The notes under the pieces are model-generated. The model made no database searches and was not told the origin of the DNA. It saw only the letters and a list, made by a program, of their open reading frames with translations. Made by a program: the position numbers and the translations under genes. From an uncultured Ruminococcus sp. (GTDB taxonomy: Bacteria; Bacillota; Clostridia; Oscillospirales; Ruminococcaceae): DNA of 64,000 nucleotides. Below, piece by piece: positions 50,624 to 58,722 of this stretch (its first letter is position 1; every line of letters begins with the position of its first letter). Where the stretch lies: positions 17,530-81,529 of the forward strand of contig CADAES010000005.1 in NCBI GenBank assembly GCA_902786975.1. Direction: 5' to 3'.

Positions 50624-50651
50624 ACAGAACAAGGAAAGGGCGGGAGCGCTG

Positions 50652-51248
50652 ATGAGCGAGAGAACAAAGAACATAATAGCGGCTGTATGTGTGTTTATCC
50701 TGTTGATACCGGTCGGCTTTATTGTATTTATCAATATCGTTTTTTATTCAGGATCAAGCCACGATACGATAAAGACCGTGCTCGGTGACAGATTTGGGGT
50801 AGACTATGACCATTACAAATGCGACAGCACGGTCACTTGTAAGGATTCCGATCTGAATTGGAAATGCGGCGGAAGAATAAGCGAGGGCGATTTTATACCG
50901 CTGGCGTACACCGATTCGCTGACGGTATATGAATTAAAATCAAGTTTTATTTTCAATGACGGAAGCGGTTTTAAGATATTTGACGATAAGACCATTGATG
51001 CTCACCCCGAGGTCGCCGAGATAGTGAAGGGAAACCTGCTGTCCGATTACAGCAATTTTACAAGCAATGCAGGATTTTTTCTGAAAAGCAGCAAGTACAA
51101 AAATGAGACCGAGCAGATGATAGAAAAGCTCAAGCAGAAAAAATACGACGAACTGGAAGAATACGGTCTGACCGAAGAGGTCATCAATGACGGGACGACA
51201 GTTGAACTTTTAGAATATGAAATGTCACACCCGAGGTACGATCGTTGA
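50652..51248 (+). CDS. Uncharacterised membrane-anchored extracytoplasmic protein
   Basis: A 198-residue protein of a family I do not recognise. One N-terminal transmembrane helix (IIAAVCVFILLIPVGFIVFI, about residues 7-26) leads to a polar, probably extracytoplasmic domain of about 170 residues with two nearby cysteines (KCDSTVTCKD) and a Glu/Lys-rich helical end. There is no lipobox. ATG 50652 is chosen because the longer frame begins inside the -35 box. It has its own promoter and is followed, after 90 bp, by the antiporter gene with a separate promoter. Confidence 0.7.
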   Translation: MSERTKNIIAAVCVFILLIPVGFIVFINIVFYSGSSHDTIKTVLGDRFGVDYDHYKCDSTVTCKDSDLNWKCGGRISEGDFIPLAYTDSLTVYELKSSFIFNDGSGFKIFDDKTIDAHPEVAEIVKGNLLSDYSNFTSNAGFFLKSSKYKNETEQMIEKLKQKKYDELEEYGLTEEVINDGTTVELLEYEMSHPRYDR

Positions 51249-51265
51249 CTTTGCGCATATTTCTA

Positions 51266-51294
51266 TTGACTTTTACTGCGGATAGGGATATAAT
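51266..51294 (+). promoter_or_regulatory. Promoter of the Ca2+/Na+ antiporter gene
   Basis: TTGACT (51266-51271), 17 bp, TATAAT (51289-51294). Confidence 0.85.
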
Positions 51295-51339
51295 ATCCTT
51301 GTTCGCAGTTTTTGCGTAAGAAAGGAAAGACAAAACAAA

Positions 51340-52320
51340 ATGATGTGGGTAGGTATCTATGCCGCACTTGCGGTATGCGTTGTATTTTTATCTATCAAGC
51401 TGGCAAACTATGTTGACCTCATCGACAAAAAGACAGACCTGTCGGGAGCGTTCATAGGTGGTGTTATACTTGCCGCAGTAACCAGTCTGCCCGAGCTTTT
51501 CACCTCTATCTCGGCGGTGCTTTTCGTAAAGCAGCCTGACCTGGTAATGGGTAACATCCTCGGAAGCAACCTGTTCAATATGTGTATTTTCGGCGGTGCT
51601 GCACTTATTGCTGCCAAGTCGCTTTGCAAGTCTACTATCGGCAACAGCCACCTCAAAACGACGGTCATCACGTTCGTTATGTTCGCTATAATGCTGCTGC
51701 CCGTTGTATTCAAAAAAGACTACACGGTAGTCGGGATAAGCGTATATTCTATTATCCTGCTTGTGCTTTACGCTTGCTCTATCAAGTTTATGGCGGGCGA
51801 CAGTGCCGAAAGCGAGGGCGAGGACACCAGCGACCTTACGCTCAAACAGATAATCATCAGATTTATCATAATGGCTGTGCTGCTGGTAACAGCGTCTATC
51901 TTCATCACCGTCGCAGCTGACCACCTCTCCGAAGAATTCAACCTCGGCAAGACCGTCGGCGGTGCGCTGTTCCTCGGTGTAGCTACCTCGCTGCCTGAGC
52001 TTACCTCGTCTATCGCACTTATCCGCAAGGGCAACTTCAACGCCTGCGCAGGAAATGTTATGGGCAGCGGTGTGTTCAATTTCTGCATAATCTCCGTGGC
52101 AGATATCCTCTACAGAGGCGGCTCTGTCTATATCTCAAACGACAAGTCAAGCTCGTATCTCAATATCTTCGGTCTCGCTGCAACAGCTGTCGTGGGCGCA
52201 ATACTCATAATGAAACAGCGTAAAAAAGACAGCGAAAACGCAGGACTCAAGCTTTTCTATCGCCTCGGCGGACTGTGTATCCTCGGCTGCTATGCCGCAT
52301 TCTTGATCCTCTCAAACTGA
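51340..52320 (+). CDS. CaCA-family sodium/calcium antiporter
   Basis: The 326-residue protein has ten predicted membrane helices in two inverted halves. Each half carries an alpha-repeat: GGVILAAVTSLPELFTSISA with GNILGSNLFNM (about residues 40-85), and FLGVATSLPELTSSIALIRK with GNVMGSGVFNF (about 205-250). The glutamates of the SLPE motifs are the ion ligands. It exchanges Na+ for Ca2+ or a similar cation; direction and ion are inferred. It is monocistronic, with R1 copy C starting 25 nt after its stop. Confidence 0.92.
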   Translation: MMWVGIYAALAVCVVFLSIKLANYVDLIDKKTDLSGAFIGGVILAAVTSLPELFTSISAVLFVKQPDLVMGNILGSNLFNMCIFGGAALIAAKSLCKSTIGNSHLKTTVITFVMFAIMLLPVVFKKDYTVVGISVYSIILLVLYACSIKFMAGDSAESEGEDTSDLTLKQIIIRFIIMAVLLVTASIFITVAADHLSEEFNLGKTVGGALFLGVATSLPELTSSIALIRKGNFNACAGNVMGSGVFNFCIISVADILYRGGSVYISNDKSSSYLNIFGLAATAVVGAILIMKQRKKDSENAGLKLFYRLGGLCILGCYAAFLILSN

Positions 52321-52344
52321 TCGTTATATGTTCGGTAAATAATT

Positions 52345-52506
52345 GGGGAAAACTCTTTTGGAGAAGAGTTTTCCCCAAACCCTTTTCAGAAACCTTTTAA
52401 TGATTTTTGTAGAATAGGGCTTGAAAGCCCTATTCTACAAAAATAACTGAGAGATATCCAAGAGAGTTCAGGAAGATTCTTTTCAGAAGAATTATCCTCA
52501 GTTATC
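52345..52506 (+). repeat. Structured repeat R1, copy C (short form)
   Basis: A single hairpin, GGGGAAAACTC...GAGTTTTCCCC, replaces the three 5' hairpins of copies A and B. The 3' part is kept: CAGAAACCTTTTAATG; stem ATTTTTGTAGAATAGGGCT...AGCCCTATTCTACAAAAAT; AACTGAG...CTCAGTT closing arm. The stem sequence is unrelated to those in A and B beyond ATTTTT/AAAAAT. Confidence 0.88.
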
Positions 52507-52550
52507 GGTCGATATGTCACAGCAAGAGATCTGACTAAGCGGGGCAAAAG

Positions 52551-52577
52551 AAAAGCCCGCAGATGCGGGCTGTTTTC
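52551..52577. terminator. Bidirectional terminator between the antiporter and Rrf2 genes
   Basis: AGCCCGCA-GA-TGCGGGCT, followed by GTTTTC on the plus strand and TTTTCTTTTG on the minus strand. Confidence 0.85.
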
Positions 52578-53001
52578 ATATTATGTAGTCATAATCTACC
52601 TTTGTGTTCAGCAGGTCGGCAAGTGTTATTGCGGAAAAGTATTCCTTGATTATCCTGTAATAACCCTGCCACACGGGGAGCGTTCTGCACTGTGCCGAGC
52701 GTGAGCACTGCTCGACGTCCTCTTTAAGGCACTCCACAGGCGCAAGGTCGCCCTCTGCGGTCAAAAGTATCTCCCACAGCGTATATCTGTCAGGCTCCTT
52801 TGTCAGCCTGTACCCGCCGCCTTTGCCGTGCAGGCTGTCTATCAGCCCCGCTTCCTTCAGCGGCGGCAGCAGCCTTTCGATATATTTCAGCGATATGTTC
52901 TGGCGCTTTGCGACTTCCTTCATCGGGATAAAGCTGCCGTTGCGGTGCTCTGCAAGGTCTATAAGTATCCTCAGCGAATAGCGTCCTTTGGTCGATATCA
53001 T
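52576..53001 (-). CDS. Rrf2-family transcriptional regulator with three-cysteine cluster site
   Basis: The 141-residue regulator has a winged helix at the N-terminus (MISTKGRYSLRILIDLAEH; SLKYIERLLPPLKEAGLIDS; GKGGGYRLTK) and, near residues 95-112, three cysteines (VECLKEDVEQCSRSAQCRTL), the spacing used by IscR-like members to bind an Fe-S cluster. ATG 53001 follows GGAGGGAG. Its promoter overlaps a perfect inverted repeat, so it probably represses itself. No isc/suf or cysteine-biosynthesis gene is adjacent, so the regulon is not visible here. Confidence 0.9.
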   Translation of the reverse strand: MISTKGRYSLRILIDLAEHRNGSFIPMKEVAKRQNISLKYIERLLPPLKEAGLIDSLHGKGGGYRLTKEPDRYTLWEILLTAEGDLAPVECLKEDVEQCSRSAQCRTLPVWQGYYRIIKEYFSAITLADLLNTKVDYDYII

Positions 53002-53019
53002 AAGCTCCCTCCGTTCATT

Positions 53020-53040
53020 TACCAACTTGGTAGGTTGGTA
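53020..53040. promoter_or_regulatory. Rrf2 operator (inverted repeat)
   Basis: TACCAAC-TTGGTAG-GTTGGTA, just downstream of the Rrf2 -10 box and upstream of its ribosome site. The position fits repressor autoregulation. Confidence 0.75.
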
Positions 53041-53042
53041 TT

Positions 53043-53071
53043 AGTTTAACACAAACGGAGAAAAAAGTCAA
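53043..53071 (-). promoter_or_regulatory. Promoter of the Rrf2 gene
   Basis: Minus strand: TTGACT (53071-53066), 17 bp, TAAACT (53048-53043). Confidence 0.72.
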
Positions 53072-53173
53072 GAGCGATTTTTCGGGCGATACCGCACAGC
53101 CGTTGCGGTGGTGCCTTTACAACTTGACTGTATATGTTCACGCAAAAAGCTATGAATTTTGTCAAAACGTACA

Positions 53174-53202
53174 TTGAAATTTTGCCGCTTCAATGGTATA
53201 AT
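53174..53202 (+). promoter_or_regulatory. purC promoter
   Basis: TTGAAA (53174-53179), 17 bp, TATAAT (53197-53202). The leader of about 130 nt has GC-rich tracts and GGAG/CTCC pairing but no recognised purine or PRPP aptamer. Confidence 0.8.
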
Positions 53203-53341
53203 CTTAAATGTTAAATGCAAATACTGTGTATCCTCCGTGGTGCGCAGGGAGCAGGGCGGGAGTGCAAATCGTTTTTTGAAGGCTCCTGCACAGGCTGTAC
53301 AGACAGGGAAAAGGAATCTTAATATACTGGAGGTAATCAAT

Positions 53342-54184
53342 ATGGAAAAAATAATTTCGGGCAAGGTTCGTGAGGTCTACGACACCGGGAAGGACGAGCT
53401 TATCATCGTCACCACCGACAGGATATCCGCCTTTGACGTTATCCTTGACAGCGAGATACCCAACAAGGGTGTGAACCTCACACAGATAGCTAACTTCTGG
53501 TTCGACTACACAAAGGACATCGTTAAAAACCACATCGTTTCGACCAAGCAGGAGGATATGGGTCCGGAGTTCGCAGATGCTTACTTCAAGGACAGAACCA
53601 TCAAGGTCAAGAAGCTAAAGATGCTGCCTTACGAGGTAATTGTCAGGGGCTATCTTTTCGGCAGTATGTGGAACGCATACAAGGCAGGCGAGGCTTTCTG
53701 CGGTGCTGCTTTCGAGGGAGAGCATCAGCTTGCAGAAAAGCTTGAAACGCCAATCGTTACGCCTTCGACCAAGAGCAGTGAGGGCCACGACATAAACATC
53801 ACCCGTGAGGAGATGGCTCAGGGCGTGGGCGAGGAGCTTGCACAGAAGATATTTGACATTTCTATCGCACTTTACAACAAGTGCTACGACTACGCTCTGA
53901 CAAAGGGCATCATTATTGCCGATACAAAGTTCGAGTTCGGTCTTGACGAGAACGGTGAGCTGGTGCTTGCAGACGAGATGTTCACTCCCGATTCCAGCCG
54001 TTTCTGGAACGCACAGGAGTACAAGGTAGGCGAGTCTCCGAAGTCCTACGACAAGCAGTTCGTCCGTGACTGGCTTATAGCAAACGACCTCAAGGGCGTT
54101 GAGCCTGCGCCGAAGCTCCCCGACGATATCGTAGCAAAGACAGCTGCGCTTTACGACGAGTGCAGAAGCAAGATCACGGGCTGA
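53342..54184 (+). CDS. purC: SAICAR synthetase
   Basis: A 280-residue phosphoribosylaminoimidazole-succinocarboxamide synthase, joining CAIR and aspartate with ATP in purine synthesis. Conserved blocks are GKVREVYDTGKDELIIVTTD at the N-terminus, PYEVIVRGYLFGSMWNAYK (about residue 97), TPSTKSSEGHDINIT (about 140) and the metal/ATP region LADEMFTPDSSRFW (about 215). ATG 53342 is preceded by TGGAGG. It stands alone, without other pur genes. A weak hairpin (CGAGCCG...CGGCTCG) follows at 54202-54231. Confidence 0.96.
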   Translation: MEKIISGKVREVYDTGKDELIIVTTDRISAFDVILDSEIPNKGVNLTQIANFWFDYTKDIVKNHIVSTKQEDMGPEFADAYFKDRTIKVKKLKMLPYEVIVRGYLFGSMWNAYKAGEAFCGAAFEGEHQLAEKLETPIVTPSTKSSEGHDINITREEMAQGVGEELAQKIFDISIALYNKCYDYALTKGIIIADTKFEFGLDENGELVLADEMFTPDSSRFWNAQEYKVGESPKSYDKQFVRDWLIANDLKGVEPAPKLPDDIVAKTAALYDECRSKITG

Positions 54185-54327
54185 GAATTAAAATGATTAC
54201 ACCGAGCCGTTTCAAACAAGATCGGCTCGATTCGTTTACAGTCTGTTCAAAATTCATCAAATGAATATTTACACAAGGATATTATAATTATTTCCAAATC
54301 TATGTTGTATCAAATAGGAGTTATAAT

Positions 54328-55827
54328 ATGAAGAAGAGGATATTGTCCGCTGTTATTGCAGTTTGTATGATGATAAGCATTGCAGGCTGCAGTGAGCAGG
54401 AAATGGGCGAAGAAAACGTTTCTCAGGCACAGACATCAGATATCGTGGAGAGTCAGCCCGATGAATCTGTATCTGACACAACGACTACAACCACAACGAC
54501 TACAACCACAACGTCAGTCACAGAGGCTGAAACACAGCGCCGGGCGAGCGACGACGGAGAGTTTAAGTCGGTAAACTATGAACAGGTGTTCAACTCGTGC
54601 GAAAAGTGCACAGCCCTGCTTAAAAAAAGGTTTGAGTACGAGGAACTTATAGATAGAATATATAAGGAGTACAAGACACTTTCCCAATCGGAATTCAATA
54701 GTATTCAGACAAAGACATATCAGCTGTTTAAAGAGCTGTCAAGCGGAATGAACCATGATTGCAGCGCAAAAACAGAGTTTGTTAATAATTATCCGTATGC
54801 GATCGGTACATCAAAAGGATTGTATACCGGATACTGGAAGGGCAGCGGACCTGTCGGAAACGGTAAGTATATTGGTATACCGCTGGACGCTTCCCAGTCG
54901 GGTTTGACTATAGATTATAGCTATTCTTATAAAGGCAACTGGAAAAACGGGCTTCCCGACGGCTACGGAGATCAGACCAGTGATATGACTGTGGATTACG
55001 GCAATTATACCATTGCTTACACTTTAAGATACAAGGGTGGAATGAAAGAAGCTTTCCGAAACGGCAGAGGGACTATTTATTATATCTATGATGTTCAGGT
55101 GAGTCCGGATCAGTCGGAAAAGTTGTATTATTATTTTGACGAGGCAACATTCACAAACAACTTGCTTCAGCAGGAAATAAATTATTACGCCTATGATGGT
55201 TCGGGCAATATGTTCCAGACCGGAACGGCAAAAAGTGATGCAGCCTTTTCTGCAGAAAGGTTTCCCGATTACCCGGCGATGCCGAATATGGTACCGGTGT
55301 ATAATATTGATAACGAAGCCGATGACACACTGCAGACCCAGACCGAGCAGGTAACGCAGAATACACAAAGGCAGACAGTTACACAGAGAACGACAACTAC
55401 AAAGAAGCCTGCCGTTACTACTAAAAAGGCGGCAACGGGCAATAATAAAAACACCGTTTCAAAAAACAGCTCTAAGGGAAAGGAACTTCTAAAGAAAGGT
55501 GCAATAGTGTTAGGTGCCGTGGGAGCTACATACTTTAGCATAAAGGCTCTCACCAACTCTATTAAAAACGATAAGGCAAATTTTGAAAAGTGGAGTAAGG
55601 ATAGTGAGGAGCAATCCCGAAAAAATATAGATGATAGTCTGCAAAAGGCTAAAGCAGAACAAGAAAAAGCGCAAAAGATGGGACAATACTACCAGAATCA
55701 ACAGAAGATCGATAGCTATAAGGGTGAATATGACGTACAATTAAGAAATGGCATGAATAAGAACAGCCCGGAAATGATTAAGCTGTGGAAAAAAGGATAT
55801 GGTCAGAGTAATCCTTATCCATATTAA
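54328..55827 (+). CDS. Lipoprotein with MORN-like repeats and Thr-rich linkers
   Basis: The 499-residue protein begins with a type II signal peptide (lipobox SIAGC, Cys21). A 12-residue poly-Thr stretch near 51-62, encoded by a near-regular ACN repeat, leads to a domain of about 250 residues with MORN-like motifs (YKGNWKNGLPDGYGDQ; GYWKGSGPVGNGKYIG). A second Thr/Lys-rich linker (TTTTKKPAVTTKKAATG) then leads to a short hydrophobic segment (KGAIVLGAVGATYFSIKAL, about 392-410) and a charged, Gln/Lys-rich coiled-coil tail. The second membrane segment after a lipid anchor is odd. It is more AT-rich than its neighbours. Function unknown; a surface or envelope role is inferred. Confidence 0.75.
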   Translation: MKKRILSAVIAVCMMISIAGCSEQEMGEENVSQAQTSDIVESQPDESVSDTTTTTTTTTTTTSVTEAETQRRASDDGEFKSVNYEQVFNSCEKCTALLKKRFEYEELIDRIYKEYKTLSQSEFNSIQTKTYQLFKELSSGMNHDCSAKTEFVNNYPYAIGTSKGLYTGYWKGSGPVGNGKYIGIPLDASQSGLTIDYSYSYKGNWKNGLPDGYGDQTSDMTVDYGNYTIAYTLRYKGGMKEAFRNGRGTIYYIYDVQVSPDQSEKLYYYFDEATFTNNLLQQEINYYAYDGSGNMFQTGTAKSDAAFSAERFPDYPAMPNMVPVYNIDNEADDTLQTQTEQVTQNTQRQTVTQRTTTTKKPAVTTKKAATGNNKNTVSKNSSKGKELLKKGAIVLGAVGATYFSIKALTNSIKNDKANFEKWSKDSEEQSRKNIDDSLQKAKAEQEKAQKMGQYYQNQQKIDSYKGEYDVQLRNGMNKNSPEMIKLWKKGYGQSNPYPY

Positions 55828-55854
55828 AATCGGCATACGCCTATACTGTTTAAC

Positions 55855-55885
55855 AAAAACCCCCACATTGCTGGGGGTTTTGCTT
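55855..55885 (+). terminator. Terminator of the MORN-like lipoprotein gene
   Basis: AAAACCCCC-ACATTG-CTGGGGGTTTT followed by GCTTTG. Confidence 0.88.
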
Positions 55886-55929
55886 TGCCGGAAAATGTTG
55901 GATATGTGGGTGAAATATCGGACTTTTTG

Positions 55930-55958
55930 TTGACAAGAGGGTAAAAAGGTGCTATATT
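55930..55958 (+). promoter_or_regulatory. Promoter of a putative small RNA
   Basis: TTGACA (55930-55935), 17 bp, TATATT (55953-55958). It reads into a region with no gene. Confidence 0.75.
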
Positions 55959-55964
55959 AAACGG

Positions 55965-56100
55965 ACAAGAATTCTCCGGAAATGCAGGAATATTACAGAA
56001 ATGGTAGGATACCCAACTGATGATGGGATCGTTGAAAAATTTATAGTGTGACATCTTCAAGATATGACCCGGGGCAACTTTTGCCCCGGGTTTTGTATTT
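55965..56100 (+). ncRNA. Putative small RNA or attenuated leader upstream of the ABC transporter
   Basis: A unit of about 130 nt runs from the predicted start to a strong terminator (CCCGGGGCAA-CTT-TTGCCCCGGG, then TTTTGTATTT, 56068-56100). It includes a GATACCC...GGGATC hairpin and the palindrome ATCTTCAAGAT. The longest internal frames are 12 and 16 codons without good ribosome sites. The next gene starts 98 nt later and may have its own weak promoter (56139-56166), so this is either a free sRNA or an attenuator. Confidence 0.6.
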
Positions 56101-56103
56101 GAT

Positions 56104-56166
56104 GGTTATTTCTAAAGAAATCTTTAGGTTTTCTTGATTTGTCCTTTTAGGTGTATAGGTTATGAT
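56104..56166 (+). promoter_or_regulatory. Weak promoter and palindrome before the ABC transporter genes
   Basis: CTAAAG-AAAT-CTTTAG (about 56112-56127) is a perfect palindrome and possible response-regulator or repressor site. TTGTCC (56139) and TATGAT (56161-56166) form a weak promoter. Confidence 0.45.
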
Positions 56167-56197
56167 ATAGACAACAACAAAACAAGGAGGCAGCAAA

Positions 56198-57115
56198 ATG
56201 ACAAACTACATATTAAAAACACAATCGCTCTCAAAGCATTTCGGAAAGTTTGCAGCAAACGAAAGCATTTCCGTTGGCATAAGAAAAGGTGCTATCTACG
56301 GTCTGGTAGGACGCAACGGCGCAGGCAAGACGACTTTTATGAAAATGATCTGCTCGCTGTCGTCACCCACCTCGGGAAGCTTTGAGCTTTGCGGGCAGAG
56401 CTATCCGCATCTTGGCAGCGCAAGAGCAAAGATCGGAAACCTTATCGAAGACCCGGGCATCTATGCAAATATGTCCGCCTACGACAATCTCAAGGCAAAG
56501 GGCAAGCTCTACGGCGGTGTGGATAAAGAAAAGATAAACGATATTATCAGGATCGTCGGACTTGAAAAGGCAGGCAAAAAGCACGCAGGCAAGTTCTCGC
56601 TGGGAATGAAGCAGCGTCTTGGCATAGCTCTTGCGCTTATAGGCGATCCCGAGGTACTGGTGCTTGACGAGCCGATAAACGGGCTTGACCCGGCGGGAGT
56701 TGCCGAGATAAGAGAAACGCTGCAAAGGCTCAACCACGAAAGAGGCATAACGATAATCATATCCAGCCATATCCTTGGCGAGCTTTCAAAGCTTTGCACC
56801 GACTACGGATTTATCGACAGGGGAATGCTCATCAAAGAGATCACGAGCGATCGGCTCGGAGCCGACTGTACCGATTACATCAGGCTGCTTGTCGACGACA
56901 CCGACAAGGCAAAAAAAGTGCTTGGAAGCCTCGGCGTAGCAGACGTCACCGACGGCGACACGGGCGAGCTTCGCATCGTCGGTATGACCGCAGGCACAAA
57001 CGAGATCGTTGAAGCTATGGTGCTCAACAAGGTTAAAGTCTATGAGATATCCAAGCAGGGCACAGACCTTGAGGGATACTACCTCAATATGCTTGGAAAT
57101 GGAAGGGAGTCGTAA
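56198..57115 (+). CDS. ABC transporter ATP-binding protein (BcrA-like)
   Basis: The 305-residue ATPase has Walker A GLVGRNGAGKTTFMKMI (about residue 33), the signature FSLGMKQRLGIALAL (about 132) and Walker B VLVLDEPINGLDPAGV (about 152), then a C-terminal extension of about 90 residues. The sequence pattern (KTQSLSKHFGKFAANESISV; LIEDPGIYANMSAYDNL) is that of BcrA/lantibiotic-immunity ATPases. Its permease is encoded 2 nt downstream and a two-component system follows, the usual arrangement for antimicrobial-peptide resistance. Site GGAGG before ATG. Confidence 0.9.
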   Translation: MTNYILKTQSLSKHFGKFAANESISVGIRKGAIYGLVGRNGAGKTTFMKMICSLSSPTSGSFELCGQSYPHLGSARAKIGNLIEDPGIYANMSAYDNLKAKGKLYGGVDKEKINDIIRIVGLEKAGKKHAGKFSLGMKQRLGIALALIGDPEVLVLDEPINGLDPAGVAEIRETLQRLNHERGITIIISSHILGELSKLCTDYGFIDRGMLIKEITSDRLGADCTDYIRLLVDDTDKAKKVLGSLGVADVTDGDTGELRIVGMTAGTNEIVEAMVLNKVKVYEISKQGTDLEGYYLNMLGNGRES

Positions 57116-57117
57116 TT

Positions 57118-57873
57118 ATGTTTGGAAATCTAAGTCTTGATATGTTCGTGCTCAGAAAGAAAAAGTCCACCTATTTTACAGCGCTGCTCGTGCTTGCAAG
57201 CGTGCTGCTGACATCTATGATCGCAAAGTTTTCTACCTTCCCGCCCGAGAACCAGCCCGATACATCGTTCACAGGGATATTCATATCCGGCACGGTGCTG
57301 TCGCTGCTGTTCATCAGCATATTCTATGTGATGTACTTAGGCTCAGACCTTAAAAACGGCTTTATCAAAAACACCGCAGGTACAGTAAAAAGCCGTATGA
57401 GCTATATTCTCTCAAAGCAGCTCGTCCTTGCGGTCTATACACTGGCAGGCATCGCCGTTTTGTCGCTCGGCTCGCTCCTGTGCGCAGTCATCTTCTTTGA
57501 CGGCACAAAAGGCTTCGAGGCAGCACAGTTCATCAGACACATCGCTGTTTTGTATCTGCTGTTCATCGGTCTTTCTTCATTCGTCACATTCCTCGTGTTC
57601 GCATTACGCAATACCACCGCACCTATGATAATCACCCTTCTGCTCACAAGCGGTACGGTAAAGAGCCTTATCTACAGTCCTATCGAGACGCTTCTCGATA
57701 AGGCAGGCATCAAGTTCGAGTTCAGCTACATCTCCGTTACAGCGAATTTAATGAACCTCAGAACTGACTCATCGTCCAGGGAAATGCTCATCGCCTGCGC
57801 AGTCGGGGCAGCATACATCATCGTTTTCAACGTCCTCACAAAAATAGTGATGGACAAAAAGGATATCGCTTGA
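57118..57873 (+). CDS. ABC-2 type permease (BcrB-like)
   Basis: The 251-residue permease has six hydrophobic segments (e.g. STYFTALLVLASVLLTSMIA, FTGIFISGTVLSLLFISIFY, LYLLFIGLSSFVTFLVFAL) in the ABC-2 layout of bacitracin or lantibiotic exporters. It forms a transporter with the ATPase encoded immediately upstream (2-nt gap, site AAGGGAG). The substrate is unknown; a cell-wall-active peptide is the likely guess from context. It is followed by a GGGGGAGCTCTG-CCA-CAGAGCTTTCCCC hairpin. Confidence 0.82.
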   Translation: MFGNLSLDMFVLRKKKSTYFTALLVLASVLLTSMIAKFSTFPPENQPDTSFTGIFISGTVLSLLFISIFYVMYLGSDLKNGFIKNTAGTVKSRMSYILSKQLVLAVYTLAGIAVLSLGSLLCAVIFFDGTKGFEAAQFIRHIAVLYLLFIGLSSFVTFLVFALRNTTAPMIITLLLTSGTVKSLIYSPIETLLDKAGIKFEFSYISVTANLMNLRTDSSSREMLIACAVGAAYIIVFNVLTKIVMDKKDIA

Positions 57874-57894
57874 TAGACCTTTTACATACATCGG

Positions 57895-57935
57895 GGGGAG
57901 CTCTGCCACAGAGCTTTCCCCTGTACCTCTTTTAT
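57895..57935 (+). terminator. Hairpin after the ABC permease gene (weak terminator)
   Basis: GGGGGAGCTCTG (57894-57905), loop CCA, CAGAGCTTTCCCC (57909-57921), then TGTACCTCTTTT. The T run is delayed, so termination may be partial. Confidence 0.5.
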
Positions 57936-57941
57936 CCGTAA

Positions 57942-57971
57942 TTGACAATAGGCGCTGTGCTGTGATATAAT
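57942..57971 (+). promoter_or_regulatory. Promoter of the two-component system
   Basis: TTGACA (57942-57947), 18 bp, TATAAT (57966-57971), 61 bp before the response regulator start. Confidence 0.78.
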
Positions 57972-58032
57972 TACCAAAACCGCTATCAGAACTTAGCACA
58001 GGATATTCGGGGAACAGTTGAGGAGAATATAA

Positions 58033-58722
58033 ATGGAGAACGACTACATTCTTATCATTGACGATGACAGCGATATCCGCAATCTTATCGGCATATACCT
58101 TGAAAACGAGGGCTACAAATACATCAAATGCGACAATGCAGTATCCGCACTTGAAGCTGTGCAGACCACAAAGGTCGCACTGATACTGCTTGATGTGATG
58201 ATGCCGCAAATGGACGGCATAACCGCCTGCATGAAGCTGAGGGAAAAGACAAACGCACCGATAATCTTTATCTCTGCCAAGAGCGAGGATACGGATATCG
58301 TCAACGGGCTTATGTCGGGCGGCGACGATTACGTTACCAAGCCGTTCAGCCCCGTTCAGCTTATGACGAGGGTAAAGGCACAGCTCAGACGTTACCGTCA
58401 GTACAGCCCCTCGCAGCAGCAAAGCCCGAAGACCACCCTTGAATTTGAGGACCTCACAGTCGATACCGTATCACGTCAGGTATGGGTCAACGGCGTGCTC
58501 ACCGAGCTGACCGTCAAGGAGTACGAGATACTCGAGCTGCTTTTGCGCAACAAGGGCATAGTTCTGTCGATAAAGCGCATCTATGAGGCTGTGTGGCACG
58601 AGGAGTTCTACGCCGCTGAAAATACAGTTATGATGCATATTGCTAACCTTCGTAAAAAGCTTTCACCCGACGGCAGCAAGACCTACATCAAGACCGTCTG
58701 GGGCAGGGGGTACAGGATATGA
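58033..58722 (+). CDS. OmpR-family response regulator
   Basis: The 229-residue regulator has a receiver domain with the acidic pair IIDDDSD, the phospho-acceptor Asp in LLDVMMPQMDG (about residue 55), the Ser of ISAKSED and the Lys of YVTKPFSP (about 105). The C-terminal winged-helix domain includes ELTVKEYEILELLLRNKG and NTVMMHIANLRKKL. Site TTGAGGAG. Its stop overlaps the kinase start (ATGA). It is likely to control the neighbouring ABC transporter. Confidence 0.95.
   Translation: MENDYILIIDDDSDIRNLIGIYLENEGYKYIKCDNAVSALEAVQTTKVALILLDVMMPQMDGITACMKLREKTNAPIIFISAKSEDTDIVNGLMSGGDDYVTKPFSPVQLMTRVKAQLRRYRQYSPSQQQSPKTTLEFEDLTVDTVSRQVWVNGVLTELTVKEYEILELLLRNKGIVLSIKRIYEAVWHEEFYAAENTVMMHIANLRKKLSPDGSKTYIKTVWGRGYRI

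Noticed and set aside
54475-54512. ACN tandem repeat as a non-coding or CRISPR-like array
   Set aside because: It is an in-frame poly-Thr tract inside the lipoprotein gene.
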